A model generated the notes under the pieces. That model did not search any database. It had not been told where the DNA came from and was given only the letters and a program-made list of their open reading frames with translations. Made by a program: the position numbers and the translations under genes. Below are positions 27,131 through 35,339 of a stretch of DNA of 64,000 nt, piece after piece. The stretch covers positions 62,001 to 126,000 of the forward strand of contig LR134390.1 of the NCBI GenBank assembly GCA_900637705.1. Reading direction: 5' to 3'. The stretch is from Fusobacterium varium (GTDB lineage: Bacteria > Fusobacteriota > Fusobacteriia > Fusobacteriales > Fusobacteriaceae). Each line of letters begins with the position of its first letter. Positions within the stretch are counted from its first letter, which is position 1.

Positions 27131-28821
27131 ATGAAAAAAACTCTTATACTTTTATTAATTTTTTTTATTTGCTATAATATTTATGGTAAAATAGAAAAGA
27201 AATCTTTAAGAGAAATAAAGCTTGAACAGGAGCTAGAATTGAAAAACATAGTTCTTTCAGATGCATTAGCAGTTATTTCCAAAGAGAGTAGAATATCAAT
27301 AATAGCAGATGATAAAGCTAAGGACATAGTTTTAGATCTTTTTTTGCTAAAGGGGAAAATTTTGAAAATATTTTAGATGGAATTGCTGCAACTAATAATT
27401 TAAAAATAAGTACCATAAGTGAAATGTTGATTTTATCAAAAAGAAATTCAAATATATCTGGTGAAATGGCTTTAGGAGGAAAAGTTCTCATAGATGGTTA
27501 TGATAATGGTATAGAAGGTGTAAAAATTACTGTTCAAAAAAGTTCTTCATCTCCAGTTTATACTACATATGGAGGAAATTTTGTTATAAATGATTTGAAT
27601 CCTGGAATATATGTGGTAAAATTTGAGAAAGCAGGATTTCTTACAGTAGGGCAGATAATAAATATTGATAAAAGTATAAATACTATTACTGTTTCTATGG
27701 AAAGGGATAAAAATAATTCTGAAAAGGTAAAAGAAGAAAAAGATATTAATAATATAATGGAGAAAACTTTTATCAATGGAGAGGAATTTTATACTGAAAA
27801 AATAAAATTGATGAATATATCATCAGATGATGTAAGTAACATATTAAAAAATTCCTTTGGTGAAGAAGTAAGAATATCTTCTATACCTAAAATGAATATA
27901 GTAATAATAGTTGGTAAAAAAGATAGTACTATGTCAGCTATAAAACTTGTAAAAGAATTGGATAAAGAGATACAGCAGGTAAGAATAACTTCACAGATAT
28001 TAGATGTGACAGATAATCTCTTTGAAACCCTGGGCTTTGATTGGCTATATAATAATGTAGGAAGTGTAGAAAAAAATAGTGGACTGGATATTTCATTAAT
28101 TGGAAAAGCAGCTTTAGATAGTGCAGGAGTAAGTTTTGGTTCTGGTATAAACTTAGTAAGACAGTTTAATAATGGAAATGATGTACTTGGCTTGGGAATA
28201 AATCTTTTACAGGCTACACAGGATTTAGTGATAAGTGCTATGCCCTCTATACTTGTAGCTGATGGTGAAGAGGGGGAATTTAAAATAACAGAGGAAGTAA
28301 TAGTTGGTGAAGAAAAAAAAGAAAATGATAATACAGAGAAAACAACTTATACACCTTTATTTAGAGAAGCTGGAATAATACTTAAAGTAAAACCATTAAT
28401 TAAAGAAAATGGAACAATATTTTTAAAGGTAATGATAGAAGTAAGTAACTTCAGATTAAAGAAAAATGAAAAGGAAAATATGATTTCTGAGGGAGGAACA
28501 TATAATTCAGAAGGTGGTTCTAAAATAGGAAGAAGTATTGAAACTACTGTAAAAATGAGAGATGGAGAAACTATTTTTATAGGAGGTCTTAAAAGAGCTG
28601 TAATACAGAATTTAGATAGCCAAGTTCCTTTTCTTGGAACGCTTCCTGTAATAAATATTTTTTTCAAAAATCAGTCTGTAAAAAAAGAAATAACCGATAT
28701 ATATATAAAATTAAAAGTTGATATAGAAAAGGATACTTGGGAAAAGGATAGTTTTGATAAAATAGAATTACACCAAAAAATTAAAGATATAAAAAATAGA
28801 AAAATATATCCTGTATTCTAG
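27131..28821 (+). pseudogene. gspD: Secretin GspD/PilQ with carboxypeptidase-regulatory-like domain, frame break at T7
   Basis: Frames 27131-27376 and 27424-28821 form one secretin of about 563 residues: restoring one T in the T7 run near 27342-27348 joins KDIVLDLF to FAKGENFENILDGIAA. A signal peptide (KKTLILLLIFFICYNIYG) leads. A CarboxypepD_reg-like beta domain (GGKVLIDGYDNGIEGVKI ... GIYVVKFEKAGF) follows, which is unusual in secretins. The N1-type domain and secretin core end in VPFLGTLPVINIFFKNQSV. It forms the outer-membrane pore. The run in register CTT TTT TTG is also a -1 slippery site (T_TTT_TTG). Confidence 0.85.
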
Positions 28822-28841
28822 CAGGAAACAAGGAGAATTTT

Positions 28842-29840
28842 ATGGAGCAAAGGAAGAATTTTGATTTGAAGAAAATACTGGATAACTTTAAAAACATAAA
28901 AATAGGGGTAGTTGGAGATCTAATGTTGGATGATTACATCTATGGAAGTGTAGATAGAATATCACCAGAAGCACCTGTACCAGTAGTGAATGTATTAGAG
29001 GAAAAATTTGTGCTAGGAGGAGCAGCAAATGTTGTGAATAATCTGGCTTCTTTAGGTGCGCAGACTATCTGTTTTGGTGTTATTGGAAATGATTCCAATG
29101 GAGATAGGCTTATGGGAGCATTTTCAGATAAAAATATAGATGTATCTGGTCTGATAAGGAGCAAGGATAGAACTACTATTGTAAAAAGAAGAGTAATTGG
29201 AGGCAATCAGCAGTTATTAAGAATAGATTGGGAAGATATAACTCCAATATCTACATTTTTAGAATATGCCCTTCTTAAAAATATAGAATCAAAAATAGAT
29301 GAATTAGATGCAGTTATACTTTCAGATTATGACAAGGGAGTGCTTACTCCAATGGTAGCAAAAGAGATAGTAAAAATGTGCAGAGAAAGAGGAAAAATAG
29401 TAACAGTAGATCCTAAACCTAAAAATGCAGTAAATTATACAGGAGCAACATCTATAACTCCTAATAGAAAAGAAGCTTTAGAATGTCTTGGGCTGAAAAG
29501 ATCAGATGATATGGAGGCTGTTGGAAGAGAGCTTAAAGCAAAACTTCAGCTTGATAATCTTCTTCTTACTAGAAGTGAAGAGGGAATGAGCCTTTTCTTA
29601 GATAATGATGAAGTTGTAACTATACCAACTTTTGCAAAAGAAGTGTATGATGTAACAGGAGCAGGGGATACAGTAATATCAGTATTTACATTGGCAGGAG
29701 CTTCTGGGGTATCTTGGCATGAGGCTGCAAAAATAGCTAATACAGCAGCAGGAGTGGTAGTTGGAAAAATGGGAACTTCTACTGTAACTAAAGACGAAAT
29801 ACTTGAATTCTATAACAGAATTTATGAGAGATGGGAATAG
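28842..29840 (+). CDS. hldE: D-glycero-beta-D-manno-heptose-7-phosphate kinase (HldE kinase domain)
   Basis: A 332-residue PfkB-family kinase with GDLMLDDYIYGSVDRISPEAPVPVV, GGAANVVNNLASLGA and the DVTGAGDTVISVF anion-hole/catalytic motif (Asp about 270). It makes heptose-1,7-bisphosphate for the LPS inner core. The adenylyltransferase domain of bifunctional HldE is absent, as in HldA. The ISPEAPVPVV motif separates it from sugar kinases such as RbsK. It indicates an outer membrane with heptose-bearing LPS. Confidence 0.93.
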   Translation: MEQRKNFDLKKILDNFKNIKIGVVGDLMLDDYIYGSVDRISPEAPVPVVNVLEEKFVLGGAANVVNNLASLGAQTICFGVIGNDSNGDRLMGAFSDKNIDVSGLIRSKDRTTIVKRRVIGGNQQLLRIDWEDITPISTFLEYALLKNIESKIDELDAVILSDYDKGVLTPMVAKEIVKMCRERGKIVTVDPKPKNAVNYTGATSITPNRKEALECLGLKRSDDMEAVGRELKAKLQLDNLLLTRSEEGMSLFLDNDEVVTIPTFAKEVYDVTGAGDTVISVFTLAGASGVSWHEAAKIANTAAGVVVGKMGTSTVTKDEILEFYNRIYERWE

Positions 29841-29847
29841 TGATATA

Positions 29848-30321
29848 ATGATAAGAATTGGAAATGGATATGATGTCCATGTACTTGCAGAAGGAAGAAA
29901 ACTAATACTTGGAGGAGTAGAAATTCCTCATACTAAAGGTGTATTAGGACATTCTGATGGAGATGTATTGGTCCATGCAATAATGGACGCAATGCTTGGG
30001 GCATTAGCTTTAGGAGATATAGGACAACATTTTCCTGATACAGATATGAAATATGAGAATATAGATAGTACTATACTTTTAAAAAGAGTAAAAGAATTAA
30101 TTGCTGAAAGAGGATATAAAATAATTAATCTTGATTCTATAATAGTTTTACAAAAACCAAAAGTAAAACCATATATAGAAGCTATGAGAAAAAGAATCGC
30201 AGAAGTATTGGAAATAGATGTAGAACAGGTAAGTGTCAAGGCTACTACTGAAGAAAAACTAGGGTTCACAGGAGATGAAAGTGGAGTAAAATCTTACTGT
30301 GTTGTGCTTTTAGAAAAATAA
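29848..30321 (+). CDS. ispF: 2-C-methyl-D-erythritol 2,4-cyclodiphosphate synthase
   Basis: 157 residues, the usual length, with GYDVHVL and the HSDGDVLVHAIMDAMLGA zinc-binding and active-site segment (Asp and His ligands), DIGQHFPDTD, and KATTEEKLGFTG at the end. It closes the cyclodiphosphate in the MEP isoprenoid pathway. ATG 29848 is chosen over upstream in-frame ATG 29803, which lies inside the kinase gene. Confidence 0.95.
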   Translation: MIRIGNGYDVHVLAEGRKLILGGVEIPHTKGVLGHSDGDVLVHAIMDAMLGALALGDIGQHFPDTDMKYENIDSTILLKRVKELIAERGYKIINLDSIIVLQKPKVKPYIEAMRKRIAEVLEIDVEQVSVKATTEEKLGFTGDESGVKSYCVVLLEK

Positions 30322-30403
30322 ATTATTAAATTGAGGATAATTGAAAAGCAAGATTAAATTTTTGCTTGTAAGTTATCCTTATATTTTTATAGGAGGTAAA
30401 AAT

Positions 30404-30727
30404 ATGAATTATACAAGAGAAAAAATATGTATATACATAAAAATAAAATTTTTTGAAGATAAAAGAAAAACTCCTGTAAAATTTTCTGATGGAAATTATA
30501 GACCTCATTTTGTAATAAAAAATGATTCTGAATATTTAGGAGTTCAATTTATAGAGGGGGAGGAATTTGTTTTTGAAAAAGAGGTACTTGGAATTGTTCA
30601 GCCTCTCTATACAGATACTGTAGACTACAGCAAATTAATACCAGGAACAGAATTTTTCATTTTAGAAGGAAAAAATCTAGTAGGAGAAGGGGTAGTTGTA
30701 GAAAATTTTAAAACTGAACTTTCTTAA
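30404..30727 (+). CDS. Small EF-Tu C-terminal-domain-like protein
   Basis: About 107 residues starting after a strong AGGAGG. The sequence (RPHFVI, YLGVQFIEG, FVFEKEVLGIVQPLYTDTVDYSKLIPGTEFFILEG) resembles the C-terminal beta-barrel of elongation factor Tu without any GTPase domain. Stand-alone proteins of this type are known as hypothetical proteins; no role is established. It is followed by a convergent terminator. Confidence 0.7.
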   Translation: MNYTREKICIYIKIKFFEDKRKTPVKFSDGNYRPHFVIKNDSEYLGVQFIEGEEFVFEKEVLGIVQPLYTDTVDYSKLIPGTEFFILEGKNLVGEGVVVENFKTELS

Positions 30728-30754
30728 AAATTTTTTAGTATTTTAAAAGAATTT

Positions 30755-30806
30755 TTTAATAAAAAGCTACACTCTCTGTTCTAGTAATTAAGAGTGAGAG
30801 TGTAGC
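30755..30806 (-). terminator. Intrinsic terminator, mainly for tryptophanase
   Basis: GCTACACTCTC (30766-30776) pairs with GAGAGTGTAGC (30796-30806). Read on the minus strand the stem runs into TTTTTATTAAAAAA, so it ends the tryptophanase transcript and may also stop the convergent gene. Confidence 0.85.
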
Positions 30807-30826
30807 ATATAATGTTTATAAGAATT

Positions 30827-32218
30827 TTATTCTTCTATTGGAGCAAGAGAAGCTTGGAAATGACGAAGAATAGGAGGCTCCCAAATTATCTTATATCCAC
30901 GTTTGATTTCGTGGGCTCTTTTACTTACTTCTATAATAGCGTCAGCCATTACATCAAAGTGAGATTGAGTGTAAACTCTTCTAGGAATAGCTAGACGAGT
31001 AAATTCAAAATCTGCTTCTAATTGTTTTCCTGTATCAGGATCATTTCCTAACATATAAGAACCAATGTCACAAGTCCTTATTCCAGCTTCAATATAAAGT
31101 TCTATTGCAAGAACCTGACCTGGATATTCATTATAAGGAATTTGAGGGAACATAGCTTTAGCATCTATAAATGCTCCATGTCCACCTATTGGAGCTTGGT
31201 AAGCTATTCCAGCATCATCAAGTCTAGAAGCTAAATATTCCATTTGTCCATTTCTATATTTTAAATAATCTTCATCAATTCCTTCATAAAGACCTATAGC
31301 AAGGGCTTCTAAATCACGTCCTCCCAGTCCGCCATAAGTAAAGAATCCTTCATAAGATATACAATTAGCTTTTATTTTCAGAATAAGAGGGCTTTGAGGA
31401 TCTTTAACACCTATAAGTCCACCCATATTTACAATAGTATCTTTTTTAGCGGACATAGTAAACATATCAGCATAGCTGAAAGTTTCTCTGATGATATCTT
31501 TTATTGATTTATTTTGATAGCCTTCTTCATCTCTCTTGATGAAATAAGCATTTTCAGCATAACGAGCAGCATCAATATTGAATGGGATACCATATTTTTT
31601 ACATATTTCTGAAGTTTCTCTAATATTTTTCATAGAAACAGGTTGACCACCAGCAGAGTTATTTGTAATTGTCATAACAATTAATCCTATATTTTCAGGT
31701 CCTTTTTCAAGAATTATTTTTTCCATTTTTTCAACATCCATATTACCTTTAAACTTACAACGATGAGAAGGATCTTTAGCTTCTTCAATTACACAATCTA
31801 TTGGACGAGCTCCAGCTAGAATTACATGAGCACGAGTTGTATCAAAAAACATATTTGAAATAGCAAATTTTCCTGGACTTAAAAATGTAGGAAACAGAAC
31901 TTTTTCAGCAGCACGCCCTTGGTGGACTGGCTGAATAAAACCATAATTGAATATATCTTTACCAGCATCTACTAATCTAAAATAACTTGAAGCACCTGCA
32001 TAAGCTTCATCTCCACGCATAACTCCTGACCATTGATCATGGCTCATTGCATTTGTTCCAGAATCTGTTAGAAGGTCAATATAAACATCTGCACCTTTAA
32101 GATTAAACAAATTATAGTTTGCTTCCTTGATTTTTTCAATTCTTTCCTCTCTAGTAAGCATTTTGATTGGTTCAACCATTTTAATTCTAAATGGTTCTGG
32201 AATATACTTTACTGCCAT
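30827..32218 (-). CDS. tnaA: Tryptophanase
   Basis: A 463-residue PLP enzyme of the beta-eliminating lyase family that splits tryptophan to indole, pyruvate and ammonia. It has [17 protein letters not shown]-like VHQGRAAE, the PLP-lysine motif MSAKKD, and [10 protein letters not shown]. It is called tryptophanase rather than tyrosine phenol-lyase because it has SNMFFDTT (Asp where TPL has Thr) and [20 protein letters not shown] (no TPL-type Arg at MERG). The start at 32218 follows GGAGGTG by about 8 bases. Its 5' leader is unusually structured. Confidence 0.92.
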   Translation of the reverse strand: MAVKYIPEPFRIKMVEPIKMLTREERIEKIKEANYNLFNLKGADVYIDLLTDSGTNAMSHDQWSGVMRGDEAYAGASSYFRLVDAGKDIFNYGFIQPVHQGRAAEKVLFPTFLSPGKFAISNMFFDTTRAHVILAGARPIDCVIEEAKDPSHRCKFKGNMDVEKMEKIILEKGPENIGLIVMTITNNSAGGQPVSMKNIRETSEICKKYGIPFNIDAARYAENAYFIKRDEEGYQNKSIKDIIRETFSYADMFTMSAKKDTIVNMGGLIGVKDPQSPLILKIKANCISYEGFFTYGGLGGRDLEALAIGLYEGIDEDYLKYRNGQMEYLASRLDDAGIAYQAPIGGHGAFIDAKAMFPQIPYNEYPGQVLAIELYIEAGIRTCDIGSYMLGNDPDTGKQLEADFEFTRLAIPRRVYTQSHFDVMADAIIEVSKRAHEIKRGYKIIWEPPILRHFQASLAPIEE

Positions 32219-32257
32219 AAATAAACACCTCCAAAATTTGTATGAAAATTTTTTCTG

Positions 32258-32293
32258 TGCCCTGGTCATTGAAATATCAACTGGCAGGCGGCA
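32258..32293 (-). promoter_or_regulatory. Structured leader element upstream of tnaA
   Basis: In very AT-rich surroundings this GC-rich segment folds, on the minus strand, into nested helices TGCC/GGCA, CCTG/CAGG and TTGA/TCAA with asymmetric internal loops, 40 bases before the tnaA start codon. It is not followed by a T-run in the tnaA direction, so it is not a simple terminator; on the plus strand a T5 follows it. It may be a riboswitch-like or protein-binding element; no known class is recognised. Confidence 0.45.
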
Positions 32294-32797
32294 TCTTTTT
32301 AAATAGAACTTACTCAGTTCACAGTAAAAATAAATGTATTAAATTACTTTATTCTCTTGAGAAGATTTTAACTTTTTTCAAAATAAATGTCAATAATTTC
32401 TTAAAAATATTTTTAATTATTTTTTTAATATAGGTTTTTAAATAGTGAAAAATTGATTTATAGAAATTAAAAGCTAGAAAAATATTTATTAAACTAAAAA
32501 ATTAGATTAAAATTTATTAAGTTATGTTAATATATATTTGTATTAGTTTTAAAAATTATTGAGAGAAATAAAAGGATAGAACCTAAAATTAAATATCTGG
32601 TATCTAGAGATGTTTTTGTAAAATAATAGATTCTATTTTACTATTTGAAATAGTTTCTAAAAAAATTTATTTTTTATAATTTTATAATATATTTTTTATA
32701 TTTTACTTGTTGGAAAAATGTATTATACTTATGAATATAAAACCTTAGAATTTTTTCTCAATAAAAAAATATAAAAAGAAAAAAATCTTATAATTGA
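32294..32797. other. Long AT-rich intergenic region between tnaA and the YheO-type regulator
   Basis: About 500 bases without a credible gene. It should contain the divergent promoters of tnaA and the regulator. A -10-like TATACT lies at about 32,725 before the regulator. Nothing else can be supported. Confidence 0.5.
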
Positions 32798-32809
32798 TTG
32801 GGAGGTTTT

Positions 32810-33478
32810 ATGATTTTTGAAGATGGTTTTTCATATTATAGTATTATTATTAATTTTTTAGAAAGAACATTTGGGGAATTAACAGAAATAACACTCTATA
32901 GTTTTGAAGATGGAGACGAAGGAAAACTTATAGCTAAATCATCTAATTGTAGTTTTAAATTAGGGAGTGCTACTCCAAAAACATTGAGAAAATTACTTGA
33001 TAAGTATAATAATAAAAAAGAATCAAATGATAATATTGATTTTATAACAAATTTTCCTGGAAAAGATAATGATGGGAAGTTATTTAGAGTATCAACTTTT
33101 TTTATAAAAGGGGAAAAAAATTCTCTTAAAGGAGCATTTAACATAAAAGTTGATATATCTGAGATGGTATATGCAGCTAATTTTTTAAATAAAGCATTAA
33201 AAGAGCTGACTGGAGGACTAGAAAGAAATCTTGAAAAAGAATCTGAAGAAGTAGACGAATTAGGAACAATAGAAGAATACTCAAAATATCTAATAAATCA
33301 ATATTTTGATAGTTTGAAAAAACCAATGGATGCAATGACTACTTCAGAAAAGATAGAAATTGTAAAATCTTTAGATAAAAAGGGAATATTTAATCTTAAG
33401 GGAAGTGTTGGAGAACTTGCGAAAAGATTTAATACTTCTGAAAAAACAATTTACAGATATTTAAGTTCAGAGCAATAA
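32810..33478 (+). CDS. YheO-type PAS/HTH transcriptional regulator
   Basis: A 222-residue protein with an N-terminal YheO-like PAS domain (about 1-120) and a C-terminal helix-turn-helix (VGELAKRFNTSEKTIYRYLSS) ending the protein. ATG 32810 has GGGAGG 6-11 bases upstream; a TTG at 32798 is inside the ribosome site. It is divergent from tnaA and upstream of an amino-acid transporter, so control of tryptophan use is a reasonable inference. Confidence 0.82.
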   Translation: MIFEDGFSYYSIIINFLERTFGELTEITLYSFEDGDEGKLIAKSSNCSFKLGSATPKTLRKLLDKYNNKKESNDNIDFITNFPGKDNDGKLFRVSTFFIKGEKNSLKGAFNIKVDISEMVYAANFLNKALKELTGGLERNLEKESEEVDELGTIEEYSKYLINQYFDSLKKPMDAMTTSEKIEIVKSLDKKGIFNLKGSVGELAKRFNTSEKTIYRYLSSEQ

Positions 33479-33605
33479 TTTTTTATTTCAGCCAATATTT
33501 AAAATGATAATACCTAAAAATAGTTTTTATAGAGAAAAAATATAATAATCTTTATAAAGTTTTTAATAAAAATAAGTTTTTAAAAATAGCTTAAGGAGGT
33601 TTATC

Positions 33606-35105
33606 ATGGCTGAAACGAGAGAAGTATGGAAGAGTAGAAAAGGATTTATCTTTGCAGCAGTTGGAGCAGCAATCGGTTTGGGAAACCTATGGAGATTTCC
33701 ATTTCAAGCCTATAAAAATGGTGGAGGAGCATTTTTCTTTCCCTATATAATAGCATTATTTACATGTGCAATGCCTCTAATGATATTAGAATATCAATAT
33801 GGAAGAAAAATAAGAGGAGGGTCAACAAAAGCCTTTAGACTTTTAGGTAAAAGATATGAATGGGTTGGCTGGCTTCAAGTGATGGTACCAATAGTGGTTA
33901 TGATGTTTTACAGTACTATAATATCAATATCAATTATATTTATGTTTTGGTCTCTTGGTCATGCTTTTGGACTAACTAACTGGATGGCAGATCCTGGGAA
34001 ATTAATGGGAATGATAGTAGGTGGAGGAAAGGGACCATTTGATTTTGCAGCAGGAATAAGTAAGTATTTATTAGGGTTTGTTGTATTAGTGTGGCTTGGA
34101 AACTGGATCATTGTTAAAAAAGGAATATCAGGTGGAATTGAAAAATGTTCTAATATATTTACACCACTTTTGATGATAATGATGGTAGCTTTTATGTTTA
34201 ATTCAATCAGACTCACAGGAGCAAAAGTAGGCTTGAATGCTTTGTTTACACCAGATTTTACTAAAATTTTAAACCCAAGTATATGGGTTGCAGCATATGC
34301 ACAAGTATTTTTTTCAACAACTTTAGCAGTTGGAGTTATGATAGCCTATGGTTCATATATACATGATGATTGGGATATAGTAAATAGCTCGTTTATTACA
34401 GTGTTTTCAAATGCTTCATTTGATATAATATCTGGAATAACAGTATTTTCAACTCTTGGATATTTGGTACAAAATATGGGAGTAGATTATAATTCTTTTG
34501 GCGATGGAGCGGGGATAGCATTCATAGCTTTTCCAATAGCAATTTCAACAATAACAACAAGTCAATTCTTACAGGGGATTATAGGTTTTTTATTTTTCTT
34601 GTGTTTATTTATAGCTGGACTTTCTTCAAGTATTTCAATGTTGGAATCTTTTTCAACAGCAGCATTGGATAAATTTAAAATAAGTAGAGAAAAATTAGTG
34701 GGAATTGTTTCAATTGTAGGTTTTATAGGAAGTGCATGTTTTGCAACATATGCAGGATTTAATTATATACTTGATATAGTAGATTCATATGTTGGAAGTT
34801 ATATAATAGCTACATCTGGACTAATAGAAACTTTGCTTGTTTGCTATGTTTATGGAATAGAAAAAATAAGACAAGATGCAAATGAATTTTCTGATTTTAA
34901 AGTAGGAAAATGGTTTAATTTCTTGTTGAAATATGTAACACCAATAATTTTAGGAACAACAGTAATAACGAATCTTATAAAAGGATTGTCAAAACTTAAT
35001 ACAGCAGAAATAATATTTGGTTGGGGAACAATTTTTTTAATGATAATATCAGCTACTATTTTTTACAATAAGAAATGGGAAAATAAAGTAGATATAGAGG
35101 AATAA
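33606..35105 (+). CDS. Neurotransmitter:sodium symporter family amino-acid transporter
   Basis: A 499-residue transporter with 11-12 membrane segments and the NSS signature GAAIGLGNLWRFPFQAYKNGGGAFF at TM1 (two Na+ and the substrate bind at its unwound centre). It moves an amino acid with Na+ into the cell. The neighbouring tryptophanase suggests an aromatic substrate, while the small subunit downstream is like that of methionine/alanine importers. Substrate is therefore open. Confidence 0.92.
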   Translation: MAETREVWKSRKGFIFAAVGAAIGLGNLWRFPFQAYKNGGGAFFFPYIIALFTCAMPLMILEYQYGRKIRGGSTKAFRLLGKRYEWVGWLQVMVPIVVMMFYSTIISISIIFMFWSLGHAFGLTNWMADPGKLMGMIVGGGKGPFDFAAGISKYLLGFVVLVWLGNWIIVKKGISGGIEKCSNIFTPLLMIMMVAFMFNSIRLTGAKVGLNALFTPDFTKILNPSIWVAAYAQVFFSTTLAVGVMIAYGSYIHDDWDIVNSSFITVFSNASFDIISGITVFSTLGYLVQNMGVDYNSFGDGAGIAFIAFPIAISTITTSQFLQGIIGFLFFLCLFIAGLSSSISMLESFSTAALDKFKISREKLVGIVSIVGFIGSACFATYAGFNYILDIVDSYVGSYIIATSGLIETLLVCYVYGIEKIRQDANEFSDFKVGKWFNFLLKYVTPIILGTTVITNLIKGLSKLNTAEIIFGWGTIFLMIISATIFYNKKWENKVDIEE

Positions 35106-35126
35106 TTATTACAGAGGAGGCTTATT

Positions 35127-35228
35127 ATGAATATAAGTGCATTGATAATGATGACAATGGGGTGTGTAATTATTTGGGGTGGTTTATTTGTAACTTTAGG
35201 AATTGCATTTAAAAAAGGGAATATTTAA
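35127..35228 (+). CDS. NSS transporter small subunit (MetS-like)
   Basis: A 33-residue single-pass membrane protein, ISALIMMTMGCVIIWGGLFV then a short basic tail, with GAGGAGG upstream and 21 bases after the transporter stop. The I-M-M...W-G-G pattern matches the MetS small subunits that pair with MetP-type NSS importers. It is likely needed for transporter activity. Confidence 0.82.
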   Translation: MNISALIMMTMGCVIIWGGLFVTLGIAFKKGNI

Positions 35229-35253
35229 TTAAAAATCAATATTGATAAAAAAG

Positions 35254-35327
35254 AGGTTGACCTAGAGTAAGAAGTAATTTTAGAGTGTTTTTAAATTTAT
35301 TTCAGCTTTTGGGTCAACCTTGTTTTT
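35254..35327 (+). terminator. Intrinsic terminator after the NSS transporter operon
   Basis: AGGTTGACC at 35254-35262 pairs with GGTCAACCT at 35312-35320, with a long AT-rich loop, then TGTTTTTATTTT. It may work for both converging transcripts. Confidence 0.75.
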
Positions 35328-35339
35328 ATTTTAGTTAAG

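Noticed and set aside
30827-32218. Tyrosine phenol-lyase as the product
   Set aside because: The Asp and Ile/Ser residues at the positions that distinguish the two enzymes are those of tryptophanase.
32242-32433. 63-codon plus-strand ORF upstream of tnaA
   Set aside because: It is antisense to the tnaA leader, has no ribosome site and has low-complexity content.
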